Source: Verrucomicrobiales bacterium (lineage in GTDB: Bacteria > Verrucomicrobiota > Verrucomicrobiia > Verrucomicrobiales > V1-33). From it: a stretch of 64,000 nucleotides of DNA. Numbering within the stretch: the stretch's first letter is position 1; every line of letters starts with the position of its first letter. Shown here piece by piece: positions 54,001 to 60,862 of this stretch. Location: assembly GCA_028293125.1 (NCBI GenBank), contig JAQGPJ010000026.1, forward strand, positions 1-64,000, in the 5' to 3' direction. The notes below the pieces were generated by a model. It was not told the DNA's origin. It did not search any database and worked only from the letters and a program-made list of their open reading frames with translations. The position numbers were made by a program, and so were the translations under genes.

Positions 54001-54494
54001 ACGGAGCGAAGGCCGGAGTCTGTCAGCGTCTTCAGCGTGGGATCCTGACGCACCGCCTCGGCGAAAAAGGCATCCCAGGTGATTAGGGCCGGATCCAGCG
54101 CTGTGGGAATCTCCGGCGGGGTGCCGGCGGTTTCGCGGACGTGGTCAAAATTGAGCCCCCGGCTCTCCTTCAGCCAGGCCAGCGTGCCGGCGGGATCGGT
54201 GGCATATTCCAGATAATGCTGTCGGGTGGCCAGCAGCTCGCGCTGTCCGTCGCCGGCGGGATAGCGTTCCTGCCACTCCTTCAGCAGGCGCGCCGCCTCG
54301 GGAATCTGTCCGGCATTCTGCGCGTGAAGCGCTGAATAATAATAAAACTCCGGAGTGCCGGGAATCAGTTCCTTCAGCGCCGCCGGACGGTCCCCCGCCA
54401 AGGCAAAGGTTTCCTCAAAGCCGACCGGCGGGGCGGCGTGAAGCAGAGAGGGAAAAAACATAACCAGGAGAGGAGTCAGTCGGAGGGTATTCAT
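48093..54494 (-). CDS. Bacterial alpha-2-macroglobulin-like protein, very long
   Basis: A 2133-residue exported protein (signal MNTLRLTPLLVMFFPSLLHA). A helical N-terminal region (to about 400) precedes macroglobulin-type beta domains: LVANREFSADYTDPPLQRVR, GRRGVWIIEFIGGGKSSRAL, LTVLDENTAPVPGAYALLGS, FTTLESISMEGENYSLNAGL, GRKATAVLRPAVLCNGRLME. A2M-like central segments and a TPR-like helical region (about 1700-1950) follow. No CxEQ thioester motif is visible; the few cysteines are in other contexts. A2M proteins trap proteases at the cell surface, and thioester-less forms work differently. No pbpC-like partner gene is adjacent. The start at 54494 opens the signal peptide; an in-frame extension upstream is not credible. 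Confidence 0.75.
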   Translation of the reverse strand: MNTLRLTPLLVMFFPSLLHAAPPVGFEETFALAGDRPAALKELIPGTPEFYYYSALHAQNAGQIPEAARLLKEWQERYPAGDGQRELLATRQHYLEYATDPAGTLAWLKESRGLNFDHVRETAGTPPEIPTALDPALITWDAFFAEAVRQDPTLKTLTDSGLRSVLWRGIALNPDARRALLSRVTRPDLPGLTQLILTDLRTKESRGFGEFPIHRNLLLDQLASLQKQEPALLHNQAFVETWMQRLVPPDGADPERDPAVRLAWLERQQAFADTLAPTFNSLKASVLYQRLEFDLKRNQCDPALLTAYLKLPRMVIYLNPQFRERADVFRYPVDLGSDFTALTGRGPIRQDDDVVRRCLLLLLAKNPDTTPFKPWVEEEWLKTILAEAQLTAKPEAADQYVALLPPAAYQQLRTRTDLEFDPSSREDWLPQDEVALDLHLKNVPHLLVKVFEINTENVHRSTGKQVNTDLDLDGLVANREFSADYTDPPLQRVRRTFKFPELNGRRGVWIIEFIGGGKSSRALVRKGGLRVLPASTPAGTRLTVLDENTAPVPGAYALLGSQRFAADASGHIMMPFTTTPGPQNVVIGDGTGFTTLESISMEGENYSLNAGLHVPRESLLPGRKATAVLRPAVLCNGRLMELSALENPKLTVRAVSLDGIPSVTVVPLKDLAPDKETLVPFNVPDRVSTLSLTLSGEVKSLITGQPVTVSSGTEVRINGFTLSNQTGDLHLSRSTGGWSLSLLGRNGEPLGNRQIGVSLVNPDFTIQLPANLRTDESGKAQLGRLEDISAITATSGITRPFMLPRSQSSVDDEIHLAAGEVLRLPWLLAEEEDGAPGKRASQVKSGLSLIEVRGGAFVRTITEGIALEDGALAVKGLAAGTYEAFLTGREEPVTVRVAAGKVVDGHLLNNAVSLELSTPDPLAVTGMTSGTFSLPGTDKPVEALTFHIAHATKDTRVHVMVSRFLPAFDAFDELGNDSLTEPELTPNIWRPSLYQSARTIGEEYRYVLERRTHRVFAGNLLPRPGLLLNPWAIADTSTEKRDAEAGEVPQAMQAEKEAMRRETLAKDKAEATAARSAAADALIAPDQSPDLSFLAESGATAFNLKPDAKGDIHIAANALGHGQIIRVLAVSGDSAAMRDFTVPEKPLRTQDQRLANGLDPAGHFARQNSVSILEKDVPFALKDALSAEYVTYSHLGDAWDLLSSLSKNATLAEFAFVRTWPAQDEAKKRELYSKYASHELSFFLSLKDPDFFKKVIQPYLANKRDRTFMDEYLLDGDLGRWLFPPRYATLNTAEKLLLARRLDETGRAAAARDLTDYLNSIPRDPARELFLFDTALNARYFGDDTRSGVVSQLGADMFFRGRGEGAKQMFGYNAPADAPGALPPPAAAAPAPATLALESMVEEHEAAFASGKIEVPESMGRRGLAAGGGFGLRKAAAKSAQLYRQTELTKEWAENNYWQLLIAAQNADLIRPNRFWQDYAKWDGKSGFLSTHLSEAAGNFSEMMLALGLMDLPFEAGTSPVKAELKEKTLTLTPASRTILVHQEIKPAEADKEGPPLLVSQNFYRDGDRYLEENGEKSDKFVNGEFLSGTVYGCQIVVTNPGSATRRLEVLFQIPVGALPVNRTKVTQSAPLALGGFQTQTLDFQFYFPKAGTFAHYPVHVSRDGKVAASAAPVSFKVVDTLSTVDKNSWDYLSQQGTPEEVLAWLESHSLYQTNLDRIAWRLKDAGFYGKVRALLESRRFPQNTVLSYSILHRDEPGIRQFLALGDGVPAEPLVSPLLNIDPVERKTFQWLEYSPLVNARAHRLGSERVILNDRFRAQYAAWMHLLSFRPALTAEDCLGVTAALLLQDRLEEAQAWFAKVDASKVHERLQYDYLEGWLAFSSGDTAAARTVVSARTGGSPLPDRWQSKFQEMAAQLDEIDGKKPADAKAGDRDAAQDRAAASQPQFALKVENRAVTLDYRNVSEVTVNYYPMDLEFLFSANPFVSQDTSRFRSIRPNKTEKVALDGTQTVRSFPLPQEYQNSNVLVEITAAGQTKAAASYANQLDLQISENYGILQVRHAGDQRPLPKVYVKVFADINGTPTFYKDGYTDLRGKFDYTSLSTNDLDRTKRFSILVLSAEHGATVREVAPPAR

Positions 54495-54657
54495 AGCCTG
54501 CAGGAGAATGGTTTGCCCTGCCAGTCTAGAGCAGGGAAAGGCGGCGGGCCAGTTTTGTTGCGTAAAGCGTTTGTCAACGCGGGGGAGGGCCTGCCTGGCG
54601 GATTCCGGACCGCGGATGCCGTCTGGATTTTTGCGGCGGGCCATGACATGAAGGGGG

Positions 54658-55320
54658 ATGCGCGCCCTCGAAGACTGCTATCTCTACGGAATTCTGGACA
54701 CCGGCTACTGCGAACCCGGAGCCATGCCCGCCATGCTGGAGCGCATGGCCGCCGGCGGCGTGGACATTGTGCAGCTCCGCGCCAAAAACCAGCCGGAGGA
54801 CAGGGTGGAGGAATTGACACGGGAGCTGCATCCCATTGCCCGGGCCCGGGGGATTCCATTCATCCTGAACGACTGGCCGGCGATCGCCGGACGCGCCGGC
54901 GTGGAGGGAGCCCACGTGGGCGTGGAGGACATGACCGTCGCCGAGGCCCGCCGGCTGGCGGGCCGGCGCTGCCTGATCGGCAAAAGCTCCCACAGCCTGG
55001 AGCAGGCGGAGGCGGGGGCGGCCCAGGGAGCGGATTATCTGGGGTTCGGCCCTCTTTTCGCCACCCCCACCAAGCCTGACTACCACCCCATCGGCACCCA
55101 TGACATCCAGGAGGTCCACCGGCGGCTGACATTGCCCATTTTCTGCATCGGCGGCATCAAACTTGAAAACCTTCCCGCCGTGCTGGCCGCCGGAGCCCGC
55201 CGCGCGGTCATCGTGAGCGGGCTCCTGCAGGCTCCGGATGTCACCGCATATGCCCGGACCTGCGCCGGCCTGCTGCGGAGCAACGGTGCCGCCGGCGGGG
55301 CGCTGGCCGGGGAGCAGTAA
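54658..55320 (+). CDS. thiE: Thiamine phosphate synthase
   Basis: A 220-residue TIM-barrel enzyme that joins the thiazole and pyrimidine phosphates of thiamine. Motifs in order: YGILDTGY, GGVDIVQLRAKNQPEDRVEE (the QLRxK phosphate/pyrophosphate site), IPFILNDWPAIAGRAGVEGA then HVGVEDM, LIGKSSHSLEQAEAGAAQGA, DYLGFGPLFATPTKPDY and PIFCIGGIKLENLPAVLAAG. A good ribosome-binding sequence AAGGGGG precedes the ATG. It is divergent from the alpha-2-macroglobulin gene. No TPP riboswitch (THI box) was found upstream. Confidence 0.93.
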   Translation: MRALEDCYLYGILDTGYCEPGAMPAMLERMAAGGVDIVQLRAKNQPEDRVEELTRELHPIARARGIPFILNDWPAIAGRAGVEGAHVGVEDMTVAEARRLAGRRCLIGKSSHSLEQAEAGAAQGADYLGFGPLFATPTKPDYHPIGTHDIQEVHRRLTLPIFCIGGIKLENLPAVLAAGARRAVIVSGLLQAPDVTAYARTCAGLLRSNGAAGGALAGEQ

Positions 55321-55453
55321 ACCTGAGCGCCCCGCCGACCGGCCTGTGCCTTCACCGCCCTGGCCCAAAATGGTGAAAAGATTCACGGCTCCTCCTGCGT
55401 TTGACGGCGGATTCCTCTCTTCAGCTTTCCCTCTGCCAGCGTCCCTTTCCGCC

Positions 55454-57766
55454 ATGCTTCTCCCCTCATCCTCTGTTCCATTTTCCCCGCTCCCCTCGTT
55501 CTCCCGACGCCGCTTTCTGGGCGGCTCAGTGCTGGCGGCGGCAGGCTTTTGGGAAGGGCGCGACAGGATGCTGGGAGCCGCTAATGACGCCGGAGCACCG
55601 CAGGGATTGTCAATCCTGCCGGAGGGCGGCGCGCCGGAGGCGGTGACATTCCCCCACTTTCCGGACCGGCTGCATGCCTTTGTCTGGCGGAACTGGGCGC
55701 TGCTGCCGGTGGAGCGCCTGGCGCGGACCGTGGGGGCCGCACCGGAGGACATCACGGCTTTCGGCAAATCGATGGGCCTGCCGGATTCCGCACCGCCAAA
55801 GGATGCCCTGCGCCGCGGGGCGCTGACCCTCATCCGCCGCAACTGGCATCTGCTGCCGTATGACCAGCTGCTGACGCTGCTGGGCTGGACGGCGGAGGAA
55901 CTGGCGTTCACCCTGCGGGAGGATGATTTCTTCTACATCAAGCTGGGCAGTCTCAAGCCGCGCTGCCCTGCCCTGAAGTGGTCTCCCCCGGACGATGCCG
56001 CCCGGCGTCAGGCGGCGTGGATCCGGGAAAAGGTGCGGGAACACTTTCCCAACACCGGAGAACTGGCCGGCCGCGATCCTCTTTTCGCCTTTGCCGACCG
56101 TCTCGCGGCCATGCCTGAGGGAAATGCCGGTGGTGAAACGCCACCCCCGGCCAAGGAAAACGAGCCTCTCAGGATGTGCTATTCCTGCTTTGGACTGTAT
56201 GGCGACCCCCTGCTGGTGCCGGAACTGGACCCGTATCCCGAGGGCCTGCTTCTCCGCCTGCGGCAGACGGGAGTCAATGCCGTGTGGATGCCCGCCCTGC
56301 TTTCCAAACTGTCGCCCTTCCCATGGGATCCGTCAGTGAGCAAAGATTTTGAAAAACGCCGCGAAAGCCTGCGGAATATGGTCGCCCGCGCCCGGCGTCA
56401 TGGGATTTCCATCATCCTTTATCTGAACGAGCCGCGCATGATGCCGCTGTCCTTTTTCAAGGAGCGCGGACACTTGCAGGGAGTTCAGTCCGGCGATCAC
56501 GCCGCTCTCTGCACCAGCGCTCCGGAGGTCAGGGACTACCTGACGGAGTCCATGGCGGACCTGTGCAGGGCGGTGCCAGATCTGGGAGGGTTCTTCACCA
56601 TTTCCGCCTCTGAAAACCCCACTCATTGCTGGTCCCACGGTGTAGGAGCGTCCTGTCCGCGCTGTAAATCCCGCACGGCGGCGGAGGTGATCGCGGCGCT
56701 GCATCAGGATCTGGCAGCAGGCATCACGAAAGCCGGGGGCAAACAGCGCCTCATCGCCTGGGACTGGGGCTGGGGCGATGCCTGGGCGGAGCAGGCCATC
56801 GCCGGCCTGCCGGCGCGGGCGGAACTGATGAGTGTCAGCGAGTGGAGCCTGCCCATCACCCGCGGAGGCATCGCCAGCGAGGTGGGTGAATACTGCCTGT
56901 CCGCCACCGGTCCCGGCCCGCGTGCCCTGCGGCACTGGAAGGCGGCTCAGGCGCGGGGACTGCGCGTCATTGCCAAAATCCAAGCCGCCCTTTCCTGGGA
57001 ATTCTCCGCCGCCCCGTGGCTGCCGGTGGTGCATCAAACCGCCCGCCATGCCCGCAACCTGAAGGAGGCAGGCGTGAACGACCTCATGCTGGGCTGGACG
57101 CTCGGCGGATCCCCGTCTCCGAATTTTGAGGCTCTGGAGTCCGGTCCTGAAGCCCCTGCCCGCCGCCGGGCCGGAGATCAGGCTTCTGTTCTGCTGACCT
57201 TCTGGGAAAAATGCAGTCAGGCCATTCAGGAGTTTCCTTTTCACATCAGTGTCGTCTATCAGGCACCGCTTCAATTTGGCCCGTCGAATCTCCTCTGGGC
57301 CGCCCCCACAAACTACAAAGCGGCCATGGTTGGGCTGGCCTACGATGATTTGGACTCCTGGCGGGCTGTTTATCCCCCGGAGGTTTTTATCAGCCAGTTG
57401 GAGAAAACAGCCGCCGGCTTCCAAGCGGCAGTGGCGGAATGCCGCGCCGCCTTCCCGGGTGGAGTGCCGGAGCCCGTGGGGCAGGAACTGGCATTTGCGG
57501 AAACCGCTGCCCTGCACTGGCAAAGCACCGCCAATCAGAGCCGGTTCATCCTGGCGCGGAATGCCGGGGCCAAATCCACGGAATCCACCCAGGCCCTGAC
57601 CCTTCAGGCCGAAATCACCGCCGCCAAGCGCCTCCATGCTCTGCAGAGCACGGATGCCCGCATCGGCTTCGAAGCCTCCAATCAGTATTATTACATTCCC
57701 ACCGACTTGGTGGAGAAAGTGCTCTGCTGCCTGCACTTGGCGGGCGATGATGCCTCGGCACACTGA
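55454..57766 (+). CDS. Tat-exported TIM-barrel glycosidase-like protein
   Basis: A 770-residue protein with a twin-arginine signal (FSRRRFLGGSVLAAAGF). An N-terminal helical part (40-220) is followed by a likely (beta/alpha)8 barrel: LLRLRQTGVNAVWMPALLSK, MVARARRHGISIILYLNEPR, DLGGFFTISASENPTHCWSH, LIAWDWGWGDAWAEQAIAGL, and a C-terminal helical region. A CPRC motif (ASCPRCKSRT) sits in the barrel. The order of strands recalls GH20/GH123-like glycoside hydrolases, but the catalytic Asp-Glu pair is not recognised with certainty. An alternative start at 55370 would precede the signal by 28 residues. It follows thiE but need not be co-transcribed. Confidence 0.65.
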   Translation: MLLPSSSVPFSPLPSFSRRRFLGGSVLAAAGFWEGRDRMLGAANDAGAPQGLSILPEGGAPEAVTFPHFPDRLHAFVWRNWALLPVERLARTVGAAPEDITAFGKSMGLPDSAPPKDALRRGALTLIRRNWHLLPYDQLLTLLGWTAEELAFTLREDDFFYIKLGSLKPRCPALKWSPPDDAARRQAAWIREKVREHFPNTGELAGRDPLFAFADRLAAMPEGNAGGETPPPAKENEPLRMCYSCFGLYGDPLLVPELDPYPEGLLLRLRQTGVNAVWMPALLSKLSPFPWDPSVSKDFEKRRESLRNMVARARRHGISIILYLNEPRMMPLSFFKERGHLQGVQSGDHAALCTSAPEVRDYLTESMADLCRAVPDLGGFFTISASENPTHCWSHGVGASCPRCKSRTAAEVIAALHQDLAAGITKAGGKQRLIAWDWGWGDAWAEQAIAGLPARAELMSVSEWSLPITRGGIASEVGEYCLSATGPGPRALRHWKAAQARGLRVIAKIQAALSWEFSAAPWLPVVHQTARHARNLKEAGVNDLMLGWTLGGSPSPNFEALESGPEAPARRRAGDQASVLLTFWEKCSQAIQEFPFHISVVYQAPLQFGPSNLLWAAPTNYKAAMVGLAYDDLDSWRAVYPPEVFISQLEKTAAGFQAAVAECRAAFPGGVPEPVGQELAFAETAALHWQSTANQSRFILARNAGAKSTESTQALTLQAEITAAKRLHALQSTDARIGFEASNQYYYIPTDLVEKVLCCLHLAGDDASAH

Positions 57767-58062
57767 ATGCGAGCCTTCGTCGTTCAGAGTTGGCTTCGGG
57801 CGTTCCGCAGGGAGCTGCAGGAAAAGCATTTGATTCGGCCTTGGCACCCATCCTCCGGCTGATGTCGGCGCTGGATTTTCCAAACGGACCTGCAAGGGGG
57901 GACTAAAGTCGCATAACTCCCTCCGTGATCCTGTATTATCCTTCATCACCCCGACTATAGGCGTATTGCTGGTTTTGAATGATCCTGTAGAAACGATGCC
58001 AGCCCCCGGCAGTGCCTGCCAGACGCGTTGAACGGCTCACTCCATCATCACCCGCAGTCTCC
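57767..58062. other. Intergenic region, nothing recognised
   Basis: About 300 bp between the glycosidase-like gene and the DUF4870 gene. No terminator with a U tract and no RNA gene were identified. Confidence 0.4.
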
Positions 58063-58461
58063 ATGAACTCCAACACGGTTGAACCTGCGGCTTCCCGCCT
58101 TTCTTCGGAATTTGAATCCGCCCCCGCCTTTGGCTCCGGGATCATGTCTGCCGGTCAGGAGCGTACTTTTGTCATGCTGGCCCACCTTTTTCCACTGATC
58201 ATCTGGTTCTGGAAGCGCAGGGAAAGTCCGGCGGTGGATGCCCATGGCAAGGAGGCGCTGAACTTCGGAATCACGGCCATGATCTGCCTCCCGTCAGTCA
58301 TGTTGCTTGCGGGATTCCTGCCCTCCGTGATCACCTTCTTCCTCAGCTTGGGTGTCGGCCTAGCGTGCTTGGGTGTTCCCACCCTTATGATCCATGCCAT
58401 GCTTCTGGCCCGGGAGGGAAAACTGTCCCGCTATCCCATCAATTTCCGTCTGATCAAATAA
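58063..58461 (+). CDS. DUF4870-type small membrane protein
   Basis: A 132-residue protein. After a variable polar start come the DUF4870 hallmarks: QERTFVMLAHLFPLIIWFWK, SPAVDAHGKEALNFGITAMI, CLPSVMLLAGFLPSVITFFL, then a third hydrophobic segment and AREGKLSRYPINFRLIK. The pattern AHL...P...W...RxxSPxVxxHGKEALNF is characteristic. Three or four membrane helices. Function of the family is unknown. The start at ATG 58063 (MNSNTVEPAA) is chosen over an ATG 51 bp upstream. Confidence 0.85.
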   Translation: MNSNTVEPAASRLSSEFESAPAFGSGIMSAGQERTFVMLAHLFPLIIWFWKRRESPAVDAHGKEALNFGITAMICLPSVMLLAGFLPSVITFFLSLGVGLACLGVPTLMIHAMLLAREGKLSRYPINFRLIK

Positions 58462-58575
58462 CCGGGCCAGACCGGCCGTCGCAGCTTGAATATAAGCCGC
58501 TCATCCTGGCAAGCAGCCCGGCGGAGGCTGAAAGGGAAAAAGCCGCTGGAAGTAAAGCCGGAACCGAAAATGATG

Positions 58576-58617
58576 CGGGAGCATAAGGAAGCTGCTTTGA
58601 ACCTCCGTATGCTCCCG
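58576..58617. repeat. 10-bp perfect inverted repeat between convergent genes
   Basis: CGGGAGCATA (58576-58585) and TATGCTCCCG (58608-58617) can form a hairpin between the converging DUF4870 and thioredoxin genes. It lacks a T run; a terminator or mRNA 3'-end stabiliser is possible. Confidence 0.5.
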
Positions 58618-58693
58618 GTGTTGGGAAATATTCAGCCTGATCAGGAAAAATCTTCCACGCTCAGGACGGACAGTGGTTTTCTCCCACCGTCTT

Positions 58694-59500
58694 TCAGTTT
58701 TTGTCTGAAGTGTCGGCGGACGGTGAGGAGGTGGCCTCCGCGGCTTTGGTTTTCTCCGGGATGTCATTCATCACCTTCTGGGGCCCAAGGTATTGACCAC
58801 CCACATTGGTGTCGGAGATAACCTTGCCGTCGCGGTCCACCAGCACCAGGCAGGGAATTCCATCGCCGCAGAATTCCTTGATCTCCTTCATGCGGGCCAC
58901 ATTCCGATAGGAGATGACCGGCCAGGGCATGGAGTCAACCTTCATGTACTCCTCCATCTCCTCCTCGCTGTGGTCGGAGCTGACGAAGATGATTTCAAAG
59001 TCCTTCTTTTTGCCCTCCTGAGCGTTGTAGAACTCCACCAGCTTGGGGGTGAAGGCGCGGCAGGGCGGACACCAGTGGGCGGAGAAATAGAAGGCGTAAT
59101 AGCGGGGCTCCTCCTTCATGGTGTATTTGGAGATTTTCTTGCCCTCCAAGGCCACCAGTTTTCCCTCCAGCATTTTTTGGAATTTGGACGCGGCGGGCGC
59201 GGCGGCGGTTTTGGCGCTCACGGGCGCTTTTTCCGTGGCTCTTTTGGCCGCCAGCGTCTTTGCGGCGGTGGCGGGCTGGGATTTTACAAACTCCTGGTCC
59301 GCCGCGCTGAGCGACGAGAGGGGAATCTCATGGACTTTGCCGGCGGAGGTTTTCACCACCGCGATCTCCGCGCCGGCCGCTCCTTTTTTCTCAACGAAAT
59401 CCGCCACCAGCTTTTTGCCGGCGGTGTTGGTCCATTCCCGGGCCATGGCGGGCATGGCAGCGGTCACAAATGACAATAGGAGCAATGGGAGAATTTTCAT
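58694..59500 (-). CDS. Exported SHD1-thioredoxin-like protein
   Basis: A 268-residue protein. A signal peptide (MKILPLLLLSFVTAAMPAMA) is followed by an SHD1 domain (about 21-75: REWTNTAGKKLVADFVEKKG, IPLSSLSAADQEFVKSQ), an Ala/Lys-rich linker, and a nucleoredoxin-like thioredoxin fold (about 110-245: YYAFYFSAHWCPPCRAFTPK with redox pair CPPC, FEIIFVSSDHSEEEMEEYM, GIPCLVLVDRDGKVISD). It likely acts as a periplasmic disulfide reductase or oxidase. SHD1 domains, of eukaryotic Sla1 type, are frequent in PVC bacteria as exported modules. The tail (SSPSADTSDKN) is disordered. Confidence 0.9.
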   Translation of the reverse strand: MKILPLLLLSFVTAAMPAMAREWTNTAGKKLVADFVEKKGAAGAEIAVVKTSAGKVHEIPLSSLSAADQEFVKSQPATAAKTLAAKRATEKAPVSAKTAAAPAASKFQKMLEGKLVALEGKKISKYTMKEEPRYYAFYFSAHWCPPCRAFTPKLVEFYNAQEGKKKDFEIIFVSSDHSEEEMEEYMKVDSMPWPVISYRNVARMKEIKEFCGDGIPCLVLVDRDGKVISDTNVGGQYLGPQKVMNDIPEKTKAAEATSSPSADTSDKN

Positions 59501-59598
59501 AATGGGTTATTGGTAACATTGCATGACGTTCAGGCAATGGATTCCTCAATAATACGCAAATGCGTTTCCCGTTCTTCCCCAAGGCCTGTGCAAAACGT

Positions 59599-59627
59599 AA
59601 AAAAGGCCTGCCGGTGAGGGCAGGCCT
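59599..59627 (-). terminator. Intrinsic terminator of the NHL-repeat gene
   Basis: Perfect 9-bp stem AGGCCTGCC / GGCAGGCCT with loop GGTGAG; on the minus strand it is followed by six U. It lies about 45 bp after the NHL-repeat stop codon. Confidence 0.85.
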
Positions 59628-59669
59628 GAATTCAAACAAAGAGACAATACGGTAAACAGATGATGATGG

Positions 59670-60731
59670 TCAGACGATCTTTTTCAATTTCGTCACCCGG
59701 CCGACCTCCACCCACTCGACAATAAAGATATTGCCGTTCCGGTCGAAGATTCCGCTGTGGGGCGCCACAAACTGGCCCGCCTTGAAAGCCGTGCGGGGCT
59801 GGTTGCGGACCCCCTCATAGCCACCGCCGTCGCCCAGGTGGGTGATGAGGCGGTTGTCCTTGTCGAAAACAGTGACGCGGGAGTTCAGATCCGGGATCAG
59901 CAGATTGCCGCCATGGGCATGAAAGTGGCAGGGGGCCCTCAGCTCGTCAGTAACGAATCTGACGTGCTCTCCCTTCAGTGTGAAATACTGCAGCCGGGCA
60001 TTGGTGCGGTCGGCGACCACCAGCAGGGGTTCCGGCCCGCGGATGTCCACCAGCAGGCCATGCGGGCAGGAGGTGTGGCCGGGCTCCTTGCCACTTCCGC
60101 CGAAAGTGCTGACATAGGTGCCGTCCGCTTTGTAAATGTGGATGTAATTCCGGCCATAACCATCGGCCACGAAGACTGTGCCGTCCGGCGCGGTGGCCAC
60201 GTTGGTGGGGACGTATTCCTCGGTTCGCTTATAGCCGCCGGTCCCCTCGGGGCAGCCGCGCTGCCAGACCACCTCGCCGTCCAGGGTGGTTTTCACCACC
60301 ATGTGGCGGGCCGTGTCGCAGAGGTAGAGAAATTCCGCTCCCCCCTCATTGGCGAGATGCATGCCATGGGCCCCGCCCTTGAAGTCCGCGCCCCAGGATT
60401 TGACGAACTTGCCGTCCGCATCAAAAACCACGATGGCGTCGGCCTTGGGGCTGGTGCGGTGCACGGTATGCATTACATAAATGCGTCCTTGGGAGTCCTC
60501 CGCGGCACCATGAGTGTTTCCATACACGATGCCGTTCGGCAGTTCGCCCCAGTCATGGATGCATTCGTAGGTGTGCTCCCCGCTGCCGAGAATGGGGTTT
60601 TTCAGCCCCGATTTATCCTCGGCACGGATAAAGGGAGCCCCGGCCGCAAAAGCGGCGGCGGCACCGGCGCCGTTCCGCAGAAAGGAGCGGCGGGAGGAGA
60701 AACGGGAGGGGGAATTACGCGGATTCGTCAT
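59670..60731 (-). CDS. Tat-exported NHL-repeat beta-propeller protein
   Basis: A 353-residue protein with a twin-arginine signal (SSRRSFLRNGAGAAAAFAAG). It is followed by NHL/six-bladed propeller repeats: GAAEDSQGRIYVMHTVHRTS, VFDADGKFVKSWGADFKGGA, TLDGEVVWQRGCPEGT, VATAPDGTVFVADGYGRNYI, YKADGTYVSTFGGSGKEPGH, GGNLLIPDLNSRVTVFD and HSGIFDRNGNIFIVEWV. It resembles peptidylglycine lyase-like and other verrucomicrobial propellers, but substrate is unknown. The start at 60731 opens the Tat signal; an upstream in-frame ATG would overlap the purB leader. It is divergent from purB, about 130 bp apart. Confidence 0.87.
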   Translation of the reverse strand: MTNPRNSPSRFSSRRSFLRNGAGAAAAFAAGAPFIRAEDKSGLKNPILGSGEHTYECIHDWGELPNGIVYGNTHGAAEDSQGRIYVMHTVHRTSPKADAIVVFDADGKFVKSWGADFKGGAHGMHLANEGGAEFLYLCDTARHMVVKTTLDGEVVWQRGCPEGTGGYKRTEEYVPTNVATAPDGTVFVADGYGRNYIHIYKADGTYVSTFGGSGKEPGHTSCPHGLLVDIRGPEPLLVVADRTNARLQYFTLKGEHVRFVTDELRAPCHFHAHGGNLLIPDLNSRVTVFDKDNRLITHLGDGGGYEGVRNQPRTAFKAGQFVAPHSGIFDRNGNIFIVEWVEVGRVTKLKKIV

Positions 60732-60862
60732 GACAGAAATCAGACGGGACCATGCAGCAGGAACGACACCGGGAAAGCGGGTTTGTCCGGAATTTCCTTT
60801 CATTTTCTCTCAGTGGAACCCGTCCGCCACAGACGCTTGCACCGGCGGAATCCCGCCGCGAA

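Noticed and set aside
51456-54086. 876-codon plus-strand open frame inside the alpha-2-macroglobulin gene
   Set aside because: Antisense shadow; Gln/His/Arg/Gly-rich composition with no domain.
54495-54657. Possible TPP riboswitch before thiE
   Set aside because: The THI-box core sequences (CTGAGA and ACCTGATCTGG-like) are absent. Only a small hairpin (CCCTGC / GCAGGG) is present.
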